Of a DNA stretch of 64,000 nt, positions 15,260 to 23,754 are shown piece by piece. A model generated the notes under the pieces. It saw only the letters and a list, made by a program, of their open reading frames with translations, was not told where the DNA came from and did no database searches. Position numbers and translations under genes: made by a program. This stretch comes from an uncultured Tissierellia bacterium (GTDB taxonomy: Bacteria; Bacillota; Clostridia; Tissierellales; Peptoniphilaceae), in contig CAMYAK010000003.1 in NCBI GenBank assembly GCA_947253765.1, forward strand, positions 1 through 64,000, in the 5' to 3' direction. Every line of letters begins with the position of its first letter. Position 1 is the first letter of the stretch.

Positions 15260-15306
15260 TCTGAGTAAACTTGTATTCCAAAAATTGCCTTGTGGCACCG
15301 GAACGA

Positions 15307-15510
15307 CTAGAGTTTTACTACGTTGGAAGCCTGAGGTCCTTTATCACCATCAACAATTTCAAATTCTACTGCCTGACCGTCATCCAATGTGCGGAATTCC
15401 CCGGTATCGGGAAGAGCAGAATAATGAACGAAAACGTCATTGCCGTCTTCTGTTGAGATGAATCCGTAACCTTTTGTTGCGCTAAACCATTTTACAGTGC
15501 CTTTAATCAT
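15307..15510 (-). CDS. Cold shock protein (CspA family)
   Basis: Single-stranded nucleic-acid-binding OB-fold protein of 67 residues, an RNA chaperone. RNP1 reads KGYGFI and RNP2 VFVHY; the N-terminus MIKGTVKWFSATKGYG and the C-terminus GPQASNVV are classical. An AGGAGG-like site precedes the ATG. It has its own promoter at the 3' end of valS and a short leader with a hairpin. Confidence 0.97.
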   Translation of the reverse strand: MIKGTVKWFSATKGYGFISTEDGNDVFVHYSALPDTGEFRTLDDGQAVEFEIVDGDKGPQASNVVKL

Positions 15511-15536
15511 TAAATTCCTCCAAAACTATTTTACTT

Positions 15537-15554
15537 CGTGCAGCTAAACGCACG
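15537..15554 (-). promoter_or_regulatory. Hairpin in csp 5' leader
   Basis: CGTGC/GCACG stem with an 8-nt loop lies in the predicted leader, between the promoter and the ribosome binding site. Cold shock mRNA leaders are often structured; a role as a temperature-responsive element is inference. Confidence 0.35.
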
Positions 15555-15569
15555 AATACTACCGTATAA

Positions 15570-15597
15570 AAGTATCACATAGAGCTAACTGTGTCAA
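15570..15597 (-). promoter_or_regulatory. Promoter of the cold shock gene
   Basis: TTGACA at 15597-15592 overlaps the valS stop codon. A TGTGATACT extended -10-like sequence follows 15-16 bp further on (about 15576-15570). The -35 is perfect, the -10 less so. Confidence 0.55.
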
Positions 15598-18245
15598 TCT
15601 AAATTGTTCTTTGTTTCCGCTATGGACTTCTCCAGTTCTTCTATAAGAGACCTGTAGTTTTCGGCCTTTTTCCTCTCTTTTTCAACAACTGCCTCAGGTG
15701 CATTTGCTGTGAATCCTGTATTGCTGAGCTTCTTCTCGGCCCTCATCAGCTCGGCCTTGGCGTTTTCCAATTCACTTTGGAACTTGGCCAACTCCTCTTC
15801 ATAGTCAACCAGGCCCTTCAAAGGCATATATATTTTTACCTTTTCATGGACTATGACTGCCGAGTTCTCAGCATTGGGATCTTCCGAGACAATGTGGACC
15901 TTGTCACATCCCGCCAAGTTTACAAATTCATAAGAAATATTCTCCAACATCTCCCTAACTTCTTTTATAGAGGAGTAGATGAATATTTCCGATTTCTTCT
16001 TATTAGGTATGTTCCTGGTCTGCCTCTCATTTCTTATGCCGACAATTGCCTCAAGGGCTATTCCCATGGCCTCTTCCACTTTGGGGAAGTTAGGGTAATC
16101 CTCGGACTTTGGATAGGGGGCCTTTATTAGCTTGCCCTCGGTGAAGGGCAGGTTCTGCCAGATTTCTTCGGTTATGAAGGGCATAAAGGGATGGAGGAGG
16201 CGGACAATCGCTGAAAGCACCTGTCCCAATATAGCCTTGACCAGTTTTTTCCTATCAGGATCATCTCCATAAAGCCTGGCTTTGGCCATCTCTATATACC
16301 AATCGCAGAACTTGAACCAAATAAACTCGTATAGGGCTGCTGCTGCAAGTCCTATTTCAAACTTGGACAAATTCTTTTCTATTGTTTCTATGAGGTTGCC
16401 CAATGCTGAGAGAATCCACTTGTCCTCAAGTTCAAGCTTGTCGGAATCTATTTCCAGGTCTTCCCCATCTTCCATATTCATAAGGACGAAGCGGCTTGCA
16501 TTCCACAATTTGTTGGCGAAATTTCTGCTTGCCTCAACCTTGGTCTCGGAAAATCTGGTGTCATTGCCGGGCGAGTTTCCTGATATTAATGTAAATCTCA
16601 GGGCATCCGCTCCGTACCTGTCAATTATATCCAAGGGATCTATCCCGTTTCCCAGGGACTTGGACATCTTCCTGCCCTGCTCGTCCCTTACCAGGCCGTT
16701 GAAATATACGCTGCTGAATGGGGCCTTTCCGGTGAAATGCTCAGCTGAAAATACCATCCTTATGACCCAGAAGAAGATTATGTCGTAGCCTGTCATCAAA
16801 GTATCTGTCGGATAGAACTTTTCAAAGTCCTCGGTTTTTTCCGGCCAGCCCAAGGTTGAAAATGGCCAGAGAGCTGATGAGAACCATGTGTCGAGACTGT
16901 CTTCATCCCTGGTGAGCTTTGTAGACCCGCACTTGGGGCACTTATCCGGCCCCTCATGGATATCAACAATGGCCTCTCCGCAATCATCGCAATACCAGAC
17001 CGGAATCCTGTGTCCCCACCATAGCTGGCGGGATATGGTCCAGTCATGGATATTGTCAACCCAATTCATATATATCTTTTCAAATCTTCCCGGAATGAGC
17101 TTGAGTTCCCCATCTTCCATAGCCTTCTTTGCGCCCTTGATATATTCATCCATGGCGACGAACCACTGTTTTGATAAAAGCGGCTCAATATCTGTTCCGC
17201 AGCGTGAGCATTGGCCGACCGCATGGTCCAAATCCTCGACTTTTTCCAGCAATCCCAGTTTCTTCAAATCCTCGACTACAGCCTTCCTGGCTTCCATCCT
17301 GTCCATACCTGAATACTTGTCATAGCCCGGAGAAATACTTGCATCCTCCTCTATGACAACGCATTGGCCCAAATTGTGTCTCTCCCCGACCATAAAGTCA
17401 TTGGGGTCATGGCTTGGCGTGATCTTTACGCAACCTGTCCCGTATTCCATGTCAACATAGTCATCAGCTATAACCGGGATTTCTCTCCCGACCAAGGGAA
17501 GGACAAGCATCTTTCCCAGAAGATCCGTGAAGCGAGGATCATTGGGATTCACTGCAACGGCAAGGTCTCCGAACATGGTCTCCGGCCTGGTTGTGGCCAC
17601 GGTGAGATATTTATCAGGATTATCCTTAAAGGGGTATCTTATTGTCCAAAGATGGGAGTGGCAATCGCAATAATCGACTTCCGCATCTGAAATGGCTGTA
17701 CCGCAATTGGGGCACCAGTTGACAATCCTGTTCCCCCTATAAATTTTTCCTTCTTTATATAGAGCCTCGAATACTTTATACACGGCCTTTGACAAGCCTT
17801 CATCAAGAGTGAAGCGTTCCCTCGACCAGTCACAGGAGACGCCGAGCTTTCTGAGCTGCTTTCTTATGTTTCCGCCATATTCACGGGTCCAGTCCCAGCA
17901 GGCTTCCATAAACTTGTCCCTGCCCAGGTCCTCTTTAGTGAGTCCTTGGCTTTTCAGCTTTTCAACAACTTTAGCTTCCGTGGATATTGAGGCGTGGTCG
18001 GTTCCGGGTATCCAGAGGGCTTCGTAGCCCGACATCCTCTTCCATCGGATCATAATATCCTGGAGGGTGCTGACCAGGGCATGGCCCATATGTAGTTTTC
18101 CTGTTACGTTTGGTGGGGGCATAGCTATGGTGTATGGGGTCTTGTCCGAGTGAACGTCGGCAATAAAGTCTCCGCTATCCTCCCAATCTTTATAAATTCT
18201 GTCCTCAAATGACTGAGGATCGTATGTTTTAGCCAGGTTTTTCAT
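15594..18245 (-). CDS. valS: Valyl-tRNA synthetase
   Basis: Class I synthetase that charges tRNA(Val). The 883-residue protein has PPPNVTGKLHMGH (the HIGH-type motif, residues about 43-55), the editing CP1 domain with TTRPETMFGD, KMSKSLGN near 527, the anticodon-binding domain, and a C-terminal coiled-coil arm (about 815-880) rich in Glu and Lys. Length is normal. Zinc-ribbon-like CxxC pairs lie at NWCPNCG and WYCDDCG/DKCPKCG. GGAGG precedes the ATG. No T-box is visible in the 170-bp gap to the divergent ppdK. Confidence 0.98.
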   Translation of the reverse strand: MKNLAKTYDPQSFEDRIYKDWEDSGDFIADVHSDKTPYTIAMPPPNVTGKLHMGHALVSTLQDIMIRWKRMSGYEALWIPGTDHASISTEAKVVEKLKSQGLTKEDLGRDKFMEACWDWTREYGGNIRKQLRKLGVSCDWSRERFTLDEGLSKAVYKVFEALYKEGKIYRGNRIVNWCPNCGTAISDAEVDYCDCHSHLWTIRYPFKDNPDKYLTVATTRPETMFGDLAVAVNPNDPRFTDLLGKMLVLPLVGREIPVIADDYVDMEYGTGCVKITPSHDPNDFMVGERHNLGQCVVIEEDASISPGYDKYSGMDRMEARKAVVEDLKKLGLLEKVEDLDHAVGQCSRCGTDIEPLLSKQWFVAMDEYIKGAKKAMEDGELKLIPGRFEKIYMNWVDNIHDWTISRQLWWGHRIPVWYCDDCGEAIVDIHEGPDKCPKCGSTKLTRDEDSLDTWFSSALWPFSTLGWPEKTEDFEKFYPTDTLMTGYDIIFFWVIRMVFSAEHFTGKAPFSSVYFNGLVRDEQGRKMSKSLGNGIDPLDIIDRYGADALRFTLISGNSPGNDTRFSETKVEASRNFANKLWNASRFVLMNMEDGEDLEIDSDKLELEDKWILSALGNLIETIEKNLSKFEIGLAAAALYEFIWFKFCDWYIEMAKARLYGDDPDRKKLVKAILGQVLSAIVRLLHPFMPFITEEIWQNLPFTEGKLIKAPYPKSEDYPNFPKVEEAMGIALEAIVGIRNERQTRNIPNKKKSEIFIYSSIKEVREMLENISYEFVNLAGCDKVHIVSEDPNAENSAVIVHEKVKIYMPLKGLVDYEEELAKFQSELENAKAELMRAEKKLSNTGFTANAPEAVVEKERKKAENYRSLIEELEKSIAETKNNLD

Positions 18246-18336
18246 CCTTCCTCCTTCCGAAATAACTCTATATATTTTATCACAGTTGCCATTTTTACAC
18301 GAATTATGACCGCTTTGTGGTAGAATAATCGGGTAG

Positions 18337-18364
18337 GCTATTTTTTATATTTTTAGAAAATAGC
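18337..18364 (+). promoter_or_regulatory. Inverted repeat in ppdK upstream region
   Basis: GCTATTTT/AAAATAGC arms (18337-18344 with 18357-18364) about 50 bp before the ppdK start and just after a TAGAAT that could be its -10 (18321-18326). It may be an operator or an mRNA hairpin; nothing more can be said. Confidence 0.35.
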
Positions 18365-18415
18365 AACTGTAAAAAGCATTCCTTAAATATTATAAGAAAG
18401 GGGAAAAATCAACAT

Positions 18416-21040
18416 ATGAGCAAGAAATTCGTTTACAATTTTGACGAAGGTAATAAGGATCAAAGATCCCTGTTGGGCGGCAAGGGCGCAAACCTTGCAG
18501 AAATGACCAACATGGGAATCAACGTTCCCTATGGCTTTATTGTCACCACTGAAGCCTGCACCAAGTACCAGGAGGAGAAAGAACTTTGGCCTGAACTGAT
18601 GGATGAAATCCATGAGCATTTAACCCAGGTAGAAAAACACATCGGTAAAAAATTTGGTGATGAGACCGATCCTCTACTGTTCTCAGTCCGTTCAGGCGCC
18701 CCCATCTCCATGCCGGGCATGATGGACACCATTCTTAACCTCGGCTTGAACGACAAGTCGGTCGTTGCCGTAGCTAAGAACTCCAACAATCCTCACTGGG
18801 CTTACGACTCATACCGCCGCTTCATCCAGATGTTCTCTGATGTTGCCATGGGACTCGATAAAGAAAAATTCGAGGAACTTCTGGCAAAGAAACGTGAAAA
18901 GGCCGGTGTAAGCCAGGACTTCGAGCTTTCAGCCGATGATTTAAAGGACTTGGCAGATGAATACAAGGCTCTTTATAAGGAACTCAAGGGCGAAGAATTC
19001 CCACAGGATCCTAAAAAGCAGCTGACCTTGGCTATCGAGGCCGTATTCTCCAGCTGGAACAATGACAGGGCTATCCTCTATCGTAAGATGAACGATATTC
19101 CTGACAGTCTTGGAACAGCTGTAAACGTACAGCAGATGGTCTTCGGAAACATGTCCGATACATCAGGCACAGGCGTTGCTTTTACAAGAAACCCTGCAAC
19201 CGGAGAGAACGGTATTTTCGGTGAATACCTGATCAATGCCCAGGGCGAGGACGTTGTTGCCGGTATCCGTACACCAAGCCATATTTCAAAACTCCACGAA
19301 GAACTCCCCCACGCCTATGATGAGTTTATAAAGACAGCTGAGCTTCTTGAAAAACATTATCAGGATATGCAGGATATGGAATTCACAATCCAGGACGGAG
19401 AGCTCTTCCTGCTCCAGACCAGAAACGGTAAGAGAACTGCCCAGGCCGCTCTTAAAGTAGCCGTTGATCTGGTTCATGAGGGTTTGATTGATAAAGAAAC
19501 AGCTATTACCCGTGTTGAGCCCAAGTCACTTGACCAGCTCCTCCACCCGACCTTCTCAAGCAAGGCCCTGAAGGGTGCCAAAGCCTTGGCAACAGGTCTT
19601 GCAGCATCTCCTGGTGCAGCTACAGGCCACATTGCCTTCACTGCTCAGGATGCTCAGGAATTCCAGAAGAAAGGCGAAGCTGTAATTCTTGTACGTAATG
19701 AAACTTCACCTGAGGACTTGGCCGGAATGGTTTCAGCCCAGGGTATTCTTACCGCCCGTGGCGGCATGACTTCACACGCTGCCGTTGTTGCCCGTGGTAT
19801 GGGTAAATGCTGTGTAACAGGCTGCCATGCCCTCCGCGTTGACTATGCAAACAAGACCCTGACTGTCGGCGATAAGGTCCTTCACGAGGATGACGTAATT
19901 TCAATTGACGGATCTACAGGTAATGTATACCTTGGCGATCTTGAAAAACAGAGTCCTGAGCTTGTCGGAGACTTCGGCGAATTCATGAGCTGGGTTGATG
20001 AAATCAAGCGCATGGCTGTTAGAACAAATGCAGATACTCCACGCGATGCTAAACAGGCTATTGAGTTCGGTGCTGAGGGAATCGGTCTCTGCCGTACAGA
20101 GCACATGTTCTTCTCTGAAGACAGGATTCAGTACGTTCGTGAAATGATCCTGGCCAAGAATGAAAACCAGAGAAAGGATGCTCTTGATCACATCGAGCCC
20201 TTCCTTGAAGATGACTTCTATGAAATGTACAAGATCATGGAAGGCCGTCCGATGACCATCAGACTCCTTGACCCGCCACTGCATGAGTTTGTTCCCAGGG
20301 AAGAAAAGGATATTGAACTTGCAGCAAAGAATCTCGGCGTAAGCGTTCAGGAAGTTAAGGACGACATTGCTGAATTGGCTGAGGTTAACCCCATGCTTGG
20401 CCACCGCGGTCTGCGTCTTGCCATAACAGCTCCTTCAATCTACAGGATGCTTGCAAGGGCTATCATCCAGGCTGCCCTCCGTGCTAAGAAGGATCTTGGC
20501 AAGGACTTCCTGCCCGAGATCATGATTCCTCTGTCAACAGACAAGAAGGAATTACAGTATGTAATGGATGAAGTTAAGGCTGAGATCGATATGGTCTTTG
20601 AAGAAAAAGGCGAAAAGATGGAATTCCTGCTCGGAACCATGATTGAGACTCCGCGCGCAGCCCTCCGTTCTGATGACTTGGCTGAAATCTCAGACTTCTT
20701 CTCATTCGGAACTAACGACCTCACACAGATGTGCTTCGGCTTCTCACGTGATGATGCCGGCAAGTTCCTTACAGAATACTTGGAAAAGGGAATTTTCGAA
20801 AAGGATCCCTTCGTATCTCTCGACCAGAAGGGCGTTGGCAAGTTAGTTGAAATGTCCTGCAAAAACGCAAGAGAAATCAAGGGTGAAAAGATCCACCTTG
20901 GTATCTGCGGCGAGCACGGCGGTGATCCTGCAACTGTTAAGTACCTGAACGGCCTGGGACTTGATTATGTATCATGCTCACCCTACCGTGTACCGATTGC
21001 ACGTTTGGCAGCAGCTCAGGCAGTTGTTGAGGATAAGTAA
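18416..21040 (+). CDS. ppdK: Pyruvate, phosphate dikinase
   Basis: Interconverts pyruvate + ATP + Pi and phosphoenolpyruvate + AMP + PPi, a PPi-linked glycolytic or gluconeogenic enzyme of anaerobes. The 874-residue protein shows an N-terminal ATP-grasp part (GGKGANLAEM), the central phospho-His domain with GGMTSHAAVVARGMGK (catalytic His, regulatory Thr) and the PEP-binding barrel with GTNDLTQM and the Cys of GICGEHGGDP. Length is normal. Codon use is biased and the gene is free-standing, in keeping with high expression. The GAAAGGGG site lies about 12 nt before the ATG, slightly far. Confidence 0.97.
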   Translation: MSKKFVYNFDEGNKDQRSLLGGKGANLAEMTNMGINVPYGFIVTTEACTKYQEEKELWPELMDEIHEHLTQVEKHIGKKFGDETDPLLFSVRSGAPISMPGMMDTILNLGLNDKSVVAVAKNSNNPHWAYDSYRRFIQMFSDVAMGLDKEKFEELLAKKREKAGVSQDFELSADDLKDLADEYKALYKELKGEEFPQDPKKQLTLAIEAVFSSWNNDRAILYRKMNDIPDSLGTAVNVQQMVFGNMSDTSGTGVAFTRNPATGENGIFGEYLINAQGEDVVAGIRTPSHISKLHEELPHAYDEFIKTAELLEKHYQDMQDMEFTIQDGELFLLQTRNGKRTAQAALKVAVDLVHEGLIDKETAITRVEPKSLDQLLHPTFSSKALKGAKALATGLAASPGAATGHIAFTAQDAQEFQKKGEAVILVRNETSPEDLAGMVSAQGILTARGGMTSHAAVVARGMGKCCVTGCHALRVDYANKTLTVGDKVLHEDDVISIDGSTGNVYLGDLEKQSPELVGDFGEFMSWVDEIKRMAVRTNADTPRDAKQAIEFGAEGIGLCRTEHMFFSEDRIQYVREMILAKNENQRKDALDHIEPFLEDDFYEMYKIMEGRPMTIRLLDPPLHEFVPREEKDIELAAKNLGVSVQEVKDDIAELAEVNPMLGHRGLRLAITAPSIYRMLARAIIQAALRAKKDLGKDFLPEIMIPLSTDKKELQYVMDEVKAEIDMVFEEKGEKMEFLLGTMIETPRAALRSDDLAEISDFFSFGTNDLTQMCFGFSRDDAGKFLTEYLEKGIFEKDPFVSLDQKGVGKLVEMSCKNAREIKGEKIHLGICGEHGGDPATVKYLNGLGLDYVSCSPYRVPIARLAAAQAVVEDK

Positions 21041-21057
21041 TATCATAAAATAAAAAC

Positions 21058-21126
21058 GACCCTAGGGTTTGACCTTGGGTCCGATAAAAGAAAGTGGTCC
21101 ATCATTACGATGGACCACTTTTTTAG
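21058..21126. terminator. Tandem hairpins between ppdK and trpS
   Basis: First hairpin GACCC...GGGTC at 21058-21081. Then a near-perfect 12-bp stem AAGTGGTCCATC/GATGGACCACTT at 21093-21121, followed by TTTTTT on the plus strand; flanking A and T runs let it act in both directions. Confidence 0.85.
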
Positions 21127-21133
21127 TTATATC

Positions 21134-22132
21134 CTATTGCAAAAGGCCGACCTTCCTATATACCTTTGATACGGTTTTCTGAGCCCTCCTTGCGGCAACC
21201 TCAGCTCCCCTCGTGTATATTTCCGAAAGATAGTCCTTATCCTCCATGATCTTGTTGAAACGGCTCCTTATAGGCTCCATTTTCTCAATGATTTTCTCGG
21301 CTAGAGCCGCCTTGAAGTCGGCATAGCTGGATCCCTTGAACCTCTCCTCAACCTCCTTGGCCTCGATTTCTTCATAGGCCGCATATATGTTGATCAGGTT
21401 CTTTAGTCCCGGCTGGTCATCTGCATACTTGAAATTAGCCTCCGAGTCTGTAACTGCCCTGGCAATTTTTCTCCTTATGGCCTCAGGATCGTCCTTTATT
21501 AAAATATATGCGTTTACGTCTTCATCAGACTTGCTCATCTTGGATAAGGGATCTTTAAGGCTCATTATCTTCGCAGAGAATTTATTGGTCAAGGCCTCGG
21601 GTATTTTGAATGTCGGTGAGTAGCGATTATTAAAACGCTCAGCGACATTTCTGGCGAATTCCAGGTGCTGGTTCTGGTCTATTCCGACAGGAACATAGTC
21701 AGCCTGGTAAATGAGTATATCAGCCGCCATCAATACCGGATATGTGAAGAGGGCTGCGTTGAGGTTGTCTTGGTGCTTCTTGGCCTTCTCCTTCCACTGG
21801 GTCATCCTGGACAGCTCACCTATATAGCTGAAAGAATCAAGGATCCAAGCCAACTGGCTGTGCTGGGCTACATGGGACTGGATAAAAAGGGTCACCTTTT
21901 CCGGGTCCAATCCGCAGGCTATATATGAAGCCAGGACTTCCCTGGTCCTAAGCCTAAGCTTGGCCGGTTCCTGGCTAACCGTCAGTGAATGTAGGTCAGC
22001 TACAGCAAAATAGCAGTCATACTCATCTTGGATCTTCACAAAGTTCTGTATGGCACCCAGGTAGTTACCGATAGTCAGGTCTCCCGAGGGCTGGACCATA
22101 CTTAAAACCGTCTTCTTTTCAGCATTTCCCAT
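21134..22132 (-). CDS. trpS: Tryptophanyl-tRNA synthetase
   Basis: Class I synthetase charging tRNA(Trp), 332 residues. Seen: PSGDLTIGNYLGA as the HIGH-type motif near residue 15, DQNQHLEFARNVAERFN, noted as the DQNQHLE block, and SKMSKSD near 197. Normal length for a bacterial TrpRS. GAGGAAGG precedes the ATG. It lies next to a broken surface-protein gene. Confidence 0.97.
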   Translation of the reverse strand: MGNAEKKTVLSMVQPSGDLTIGNYLGAIQNFVKIQDEYDCYFAVADLHSLTVSQEPAKLRLRTREVLASYIACGLDPEKVTLFIQSHVAQHSQLAWILDSFSYIGELSRMTQWKEKAKKHQDNLNAALFTYPVLMAADILIYQADYVPVGIDQNQHLEFARNVAERFNNRYSPTFKIPEALTNKFSAKIMSLKDPLSKMSKSDEDVNAYILIKDDPEAIRRKIARAVTDSEANFKYADDQPGLKNLINIYAAYEEIEAKEVEERFKGSSYADFKAALAEKIIEKMEPIRSRFNKIMEDKDYLSEIYTRGAEVAARRAQKTVSKVYRKVGLLQ

Positions 22133-22156
22133 ATTAATACCTTCCTCTAAGGCCTA

Positions 22157-23588
22157 TTAAAGAGATTCCTCCAAAATCCTTATTCCATTTTGCAGGGACT
22201 CTCTAATGTCCTCTATAATCTTCTTTGATACCGCATTTTCACGGCCAACAATGGTTATCTTATCATATTTGGCCCTGGCAATGTTGGCACTTATGGCTTT
22301 TGGCAGGTCATTTTTCTGAGTCAAAAGTATGGGGGTATTTTCATTTGTTGCTACCGGCCCTATGACCAAGGCATCTGCGAAAACTTGGCCTGCTTGACCA
22401 GAAGAATTGGGTAATCCATCTTTGCAGCATATGGACTTATTGACAAAAAGTCAGCAAAGTCCTGACCTGTTGCTATCACAGCCTTTCCCTTTCTCCCGAC
22501 CAGGCCAACTACTTTTTTAGCTACAAGGCTTGATGTCTGCTGCAATTCTTTCATCCAGCCTATTCCTGTCTGTGATAAGTATAGGAGCGTTTAGGGCCTT
22601 GGCCAGGACATTGGCCGTCAAAGCATCGGAAGTCATCCTTCCTTGCTATGATTACATTGTCAGCGTAAGAGAAATATTTCTTTGAAACTTTTTCTGAGGT
22701 CTCTATCCTATCTCCCCCGCCAATTTTTTCTATATCAGTTGGATTGTAAGGTTCAGTATGATAGGTGTTGGTAACAGTTATGGTCAATAACTGAAATGAT
22801 TGGGGTTGATAAAGATCTTCTCCTTTGTATGATAGAGATGGCCTATTGGCAACATTAAATGATGCCATCCTTGGTCGTAGTTGAATTACACCTATTTCAT
22901 ATCCCATTGTGTAGTCTTTAAAATTTTCTTTTTCACTTACAGTAAATTTTCCGGTTTGTTCGGAAATATAATGTCTCTGGTCGTATTCAGGTGGTTGTTC
23001 CAAGCCCTTCCCATATGTTAACAATTGTTCGCCTGCCTCTTCAGGAGCTTTTATAGAGCTTTTGGGTGTTTTGTATATATCTAAAGCATGAATATTTGCT
23101 TCACAAGTCTTAGGCACAACCCTAAGGTAAACCGGATTAAACTGTGCAGTGTATTCCCCGGATGTGTCCTTTATAGTCGTAACAGGTTCAGTAAAATATT
23201 GAGAAGTTCCATCATTATTAACGATTCTTTGAATCCTGTATCCTGTATTAAAGTCAATATCAGCTCTTAATAATTCTTTTCCTGTATAATCAATAATCTT
23301 TCTTGTCTTCCCTGATGCTGTGTAATTAAAAGTAAGCTTCTTTCCCTTATAATCCACATCAAAGGTTAAATTTTGCTGTATTGTTACATTCTCACCTGCA
23401 TGGGGGCCGTAGTTGCCGTTTTGGTCAGGCCTCCAAACCTTCTCCGTTTAGTTGACATGAACTGTATCATCCCTGTAGGCATAAGAAACCATCCCGGTTG
23501 AACCGACCATTAAAAGGCAGAGGATGATTGATAGTAGGGCGCTAAAAATTCGCCTTTTCTCGCCTTTTGATTTCATTTCACTTCCCAT
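22157..23588 (-). pseudogene. Broken secreted protein with CWB2 cell-wall-binding repeats
   Basis: From ATG 23588 (with AAAAGGAGA upstream) the reading starts with a signal peptide (RRIFSALLSIILCLLMVGS), hits an in-frame TAA at 23450-23448, then continues in frame through a long extracellular region (to about 22640) that I do not recognise. Cell-wall-binding-2 (PF04122-type) repeats follow: GGGDRIETSEKVSKKYF, VIIARKDDF, then a shift near 22634 to DALTANVLAKALNAPIL, KAVIATGQDFADFL, and a second shift near 22384 to VFADALVIGPVATNENTPILLT. One nonsense change and two frameshifts make it a pseudogene. CWB2 domains anchor proteins to secondary cell wall polymers. Confidence 0.8.
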
Positions 23589-23694
23589 AATTTATCTCCT
23601 TTTACTCTAGTCTCTCTATTATAGATTTTACCACCCATAACTATGCTTTTACAAAATAATAAAAGGGATAATCGTGTGGGCCTCTAATTTAAAT

Positions 23695-23726
23695 AAAAAA
23701 GGGATGGACACCTATATGTCCACCCC
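23695..23726 (-). terminator. Terminator of the SH3b/NlpC-P60 gene
   Basis: Minus-strand stem GGGTGGACA / TGTCCATCC with a short loop (23701-23726), then a run of seven T at about 23700-23694, 29 bp after the stop codon. Confidence 0.8.
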
Positions 23727-23754
23727 TGTCTGTTCTTAAATTGTATTAGGGACT

